Shown piece after piece: positions 5,796-7,141 of a stretch of DNA of 7,141 nucleotides (its first letter is position 1; each line of letters starts with the position of its first letter). This DNA is from Omnitrophica bacterium RIFOXYB12_FULL_50_7 (GTDB lineage Bacteria; Omnitrophota; Omnitrophia; Omnitrophales; Aquincolibacteriaceae): positions 6,201 to 13,341 of the forward strand of contig MHFU01000173.1 of the NCBI GenBank assembly GCA_001804345.1, read 5' to 3'. The notes beneath the pieces are model-generated. The model had not been told where the DNA came from, did not search any database, and worked only from the letters and a program-made list of their open reading frames with translations. A program made the translations under genes and the position numbers.

Positions 5796-5916
5796 GTTCG
5801 ATAAATTCAGGCAAGAACTCCCCCTCTTTCGCAAAGAGAGGTGCGGGCCTGCCTGCCTGCCGGCCAGGCAGGGAGATTTCAAAAATCCCCCTCAATCCCC
5901 CTTTGTAAAAGGGGGA
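5796..5916. repeat. Composite cluster of short palindromic repeats between the M16 peptidase and rpe
   Basis: Three hairpins lie in a row. One has arms ctcttt/aaagag with loop cgc (5824-5838). One has arms cctgcctg/caggcagg with a 5-nt centre (5852-5872). The third has arms tcccccttt/aaaggggga with loop gta (5896-5916), preceded by a direct repeat of aatccccctc-like sequence at 5884-5901. The left end (5796-5811) resembles a widely dispersed intergenic motif of the form ttcgayaarytcagg, from memory. The gc-rich cctgcctg palindrome looks inserted into a c-rich/g-rich element that otherwise reads on from ccccctcttt to the tccccc hairpin. The cluster makes up most of the 191-base gap and would give a highly folded RNA. 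Confidence 0.75.
5896..5916 (-). terminator. Possible terminator hairpin downstream of the M16 peptidase
   Basis: A perfect 9-bp stem with a 3-nt loop, TCCCCCTTT/AAAGGGGGA, lies about 50 bases after the peptidase stop. On the minus strand it is followed by a G-rich stretch and then ATTTTTG (TTTTT at 5885-5881), too far for a classical terminator. It may slow or stop transcription, or simply be a repeat element. Confidence 0.35.
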
Positions 5917-5967
5917 AGTACGGCTTTGACGATTATCAATCGAACTCAACGATCAACGTACTTTTTA

Positions 5968-7141
5968 TTAACTTCCTTCGATAACAAGATTTTGTGTGAT
6001 CGCGCGTTGCATTTTTTCAGGCACCGGACCTATTAGCGATAGGCTCAAATTCCCGGTCCGGAAGATTCCTTGCGCAACCCGCTGGATATCCTCCACCGTC
6101 GTCGTTTCGATCTCCCGATGGATCTCTGCTTTGTCCGGCAACTCCCCGGAGCAAAGAGCCTTTTCCCCCGCCCAAAGCAAATGATCCAGCGTGTCTTCAA
6201 CACCCATGGAGACCTGGCTCATGAAATAATCTTTCGCGCGACGGAGCTCGTCCGGTTTCACGAAACTTTTCCGCACTTTCGCAAGTTCCTTCAGGATCAC
6301 CGCAACGGCTCGCACGGTCTTTTTCGTTTCGACCCCGGCCGACACCGTAAAAGACCCGGTATCCTGATAGCCCGAAATACCGGACTTGATCTCATAAGCA
6401 AGACCCCGCTTTTCACGAACCTCTTCAAAAAGACGGCTCGACATGTTCGCGCCCAAAATCACATGCAAAAGCCCCAGTTTGTAGCGATCCGGATGCGTAC
6501 GCGGAAGCGCGTGAAGCCCGATCACCAGATGCGTTTGCTCAGTCGCCTTCTCATAATAGTGCGTGCGCGGCTGGGTCTGAACACTTTTCGCCGGAACAAA
6601 AGCGGCGGGCTTCTTCGCTTGACGCGTTTTATAAATATCGGCAACGCGCGCCAGGACATCGCCGTGATCCACATCTCCGGAAACCGAAACAAGGATATTG
6701 CTGTTATGGTAATAATCCTTCATGTATTTCAGAATGTCCGCGCGCGTCATCCGGGAAACTGTTTCCGGCGAACCGGCAAGTGTCCGGCCCAGCGGCTGGT
6801 CCGGCCACAGAAGCTCCCCCATCAGATCATGCACATGATGGGAAGGAACATCACGGTACATCTTGATCTCTTCAAGGATCACGGTCCTTTCCTTGGCAAG
6901 TTCATCCGCCGGGATGGTGGAGTGGAGCACCATATCGGAAAGGACGTCGAGCGCCCGGGGATAATAATGTTTCAGAAGCTTCGCAAAATAGCAGGTCATC
7001 TCCTCGCCGGTAAACGCATTCAGAACCCCGCCCACACCTTCGATCGCTTCCTTAATCTGACGCGTGTTTCGCGTCGGCGTCCCCTTGAACATCATATGCT
7101 CCAGAAAATGCGAGATCCCCGATATCTTCCTGGGTTCGTAG
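5968..7141 (-). CDS. M16 family zinc peptidase (pitrilysin/processing-peptidase type), N-terminus missing
   Basis: 390 codons are visible, open through the right edge. The frame begins YEPRKISGISHFLEHMMFKGT, so the inverted zinc motif HxxEH (HFLEH, 7110-7096) is present: two zinc-binding histidines with the catalytic Glu between them. The third ligand is expected in VILEEIKMY about 75 residues later. The second, inactive-like M16 domain follows from about residue 180 and includes the family signature FEEVREKRGLAYEIKSGISGYQDTGSF. The end at TAA 5970-5968 fits a ~430-residue M16B protein, so only some 35-45 residues should lie beyond the window. Methionines just after HFLEH cannot be the start because the zinc motif precedes them. 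Such single-chain cytoplasmic peptidases are commonly encoded after pnp; whether that holds here cannot be seen. Substrate unknown. The next gene, rpe, is 191 bases away across repeats, so they may be separate units. Confidence 0.95.
   Translation of the reverse strand, partial: YEPRKISGISHFLEHMMFKGTPTRNTRQIKEAIEGVGGVLNAFTGEEMTCYFAKLLKHYYPRALDVLSDMVLHSTIPADELAKERTVILEEIKMYRDVPSHHVHDLMGELLWPDQPLGRTLAGSPETVSRMTRADILKYMKDYYHNSNILVSVSGDVDHGDVLARVADIYKTRQAKKPAAFVPAKSVQTQPRTHYYEKATEQTHLVIGLHALPRTHPDRYKLGLLHVILGANMSSRLFEEVREKRGLAYEIKSGISGYQDTGSFTVSAGVETKKTVRAVAVILKELAKVRKSFVKPDELRRAKDYFMSQVSMGVEDTLDHLLWAGEKALCSGELPDKAEIHREIETTTVEDIQRVAQGIFRTGNLSLSLIGPVPEKMQRAITQNLVIEGS

Noticed and set aside
7093..7095. 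ATG as the start of the M16 peptidase
   Set aside because: The same frame continues upstream through HFLEH, the zinc motif the family needs, to the window edge, so the true start is outside.

Overview
This window looks like a chromosomal segment from a bacterium of the PVC superphylum, most probably a Candidatus Omnitrophota-type lineage. The main marker is a small basic protein (1138-1437) whose N-terminal 60 residues follow the pattern of the small basic protein family of Chlamydiae, Verrucomicrobia and Planctomycetes. The phylum is inferred from that family and the gene company; no rRNA or species-level marker is present.

All seven genes lie on the minus strand, so the window reads biologically from right to left. 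A zinc peptidase of family M16 enters at the right edge (N-terminus cut off). It is followed by a 191-base gap of nested palindromic repeats, then a tight cluster rpe - lepA - lepB: stop and start overlap by one base at rpe/lepA and are one base apart at lepA/lepB. After a 146-base gap with a perfect inverted repeat comes a single-pass membrane protein with a C-terminal SPOR (peptidoglycan-binding) domain. A 394-base gap in front of a strong-looking -10 box is filled mostly by a tandem array of palindromes. The last group is the small basic protein, a GNAT acetyltransferase and a membrane protein cut by the left edge, spaced 21 and 1 bases apart.

The genes are mostly housekeeping: pentose phosphate metabolism (Rpe), translation (LepA), protein export (LepB) and envelope functions (the SPOR protein, probably the left-edge protein).

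The most interesting structure is the array at 1533-1868. It holds eight consecutive palindromic units, seven of exactly 41 nt and one of 42 nt, each separated from the next by a single A or T. This gives a 42-bp period. Two arm types (A and B) occur in the order A B A B A A B B. Diverged copies keep their stems by compensatory base changes, five in one comparison, so the ability to fold (as RNA, single-stranded DNA or cruciform) appears conserved. I see no transposase or other enzyme in the window that would explain it. A second, different repeat cluster lies at 5796-5916.
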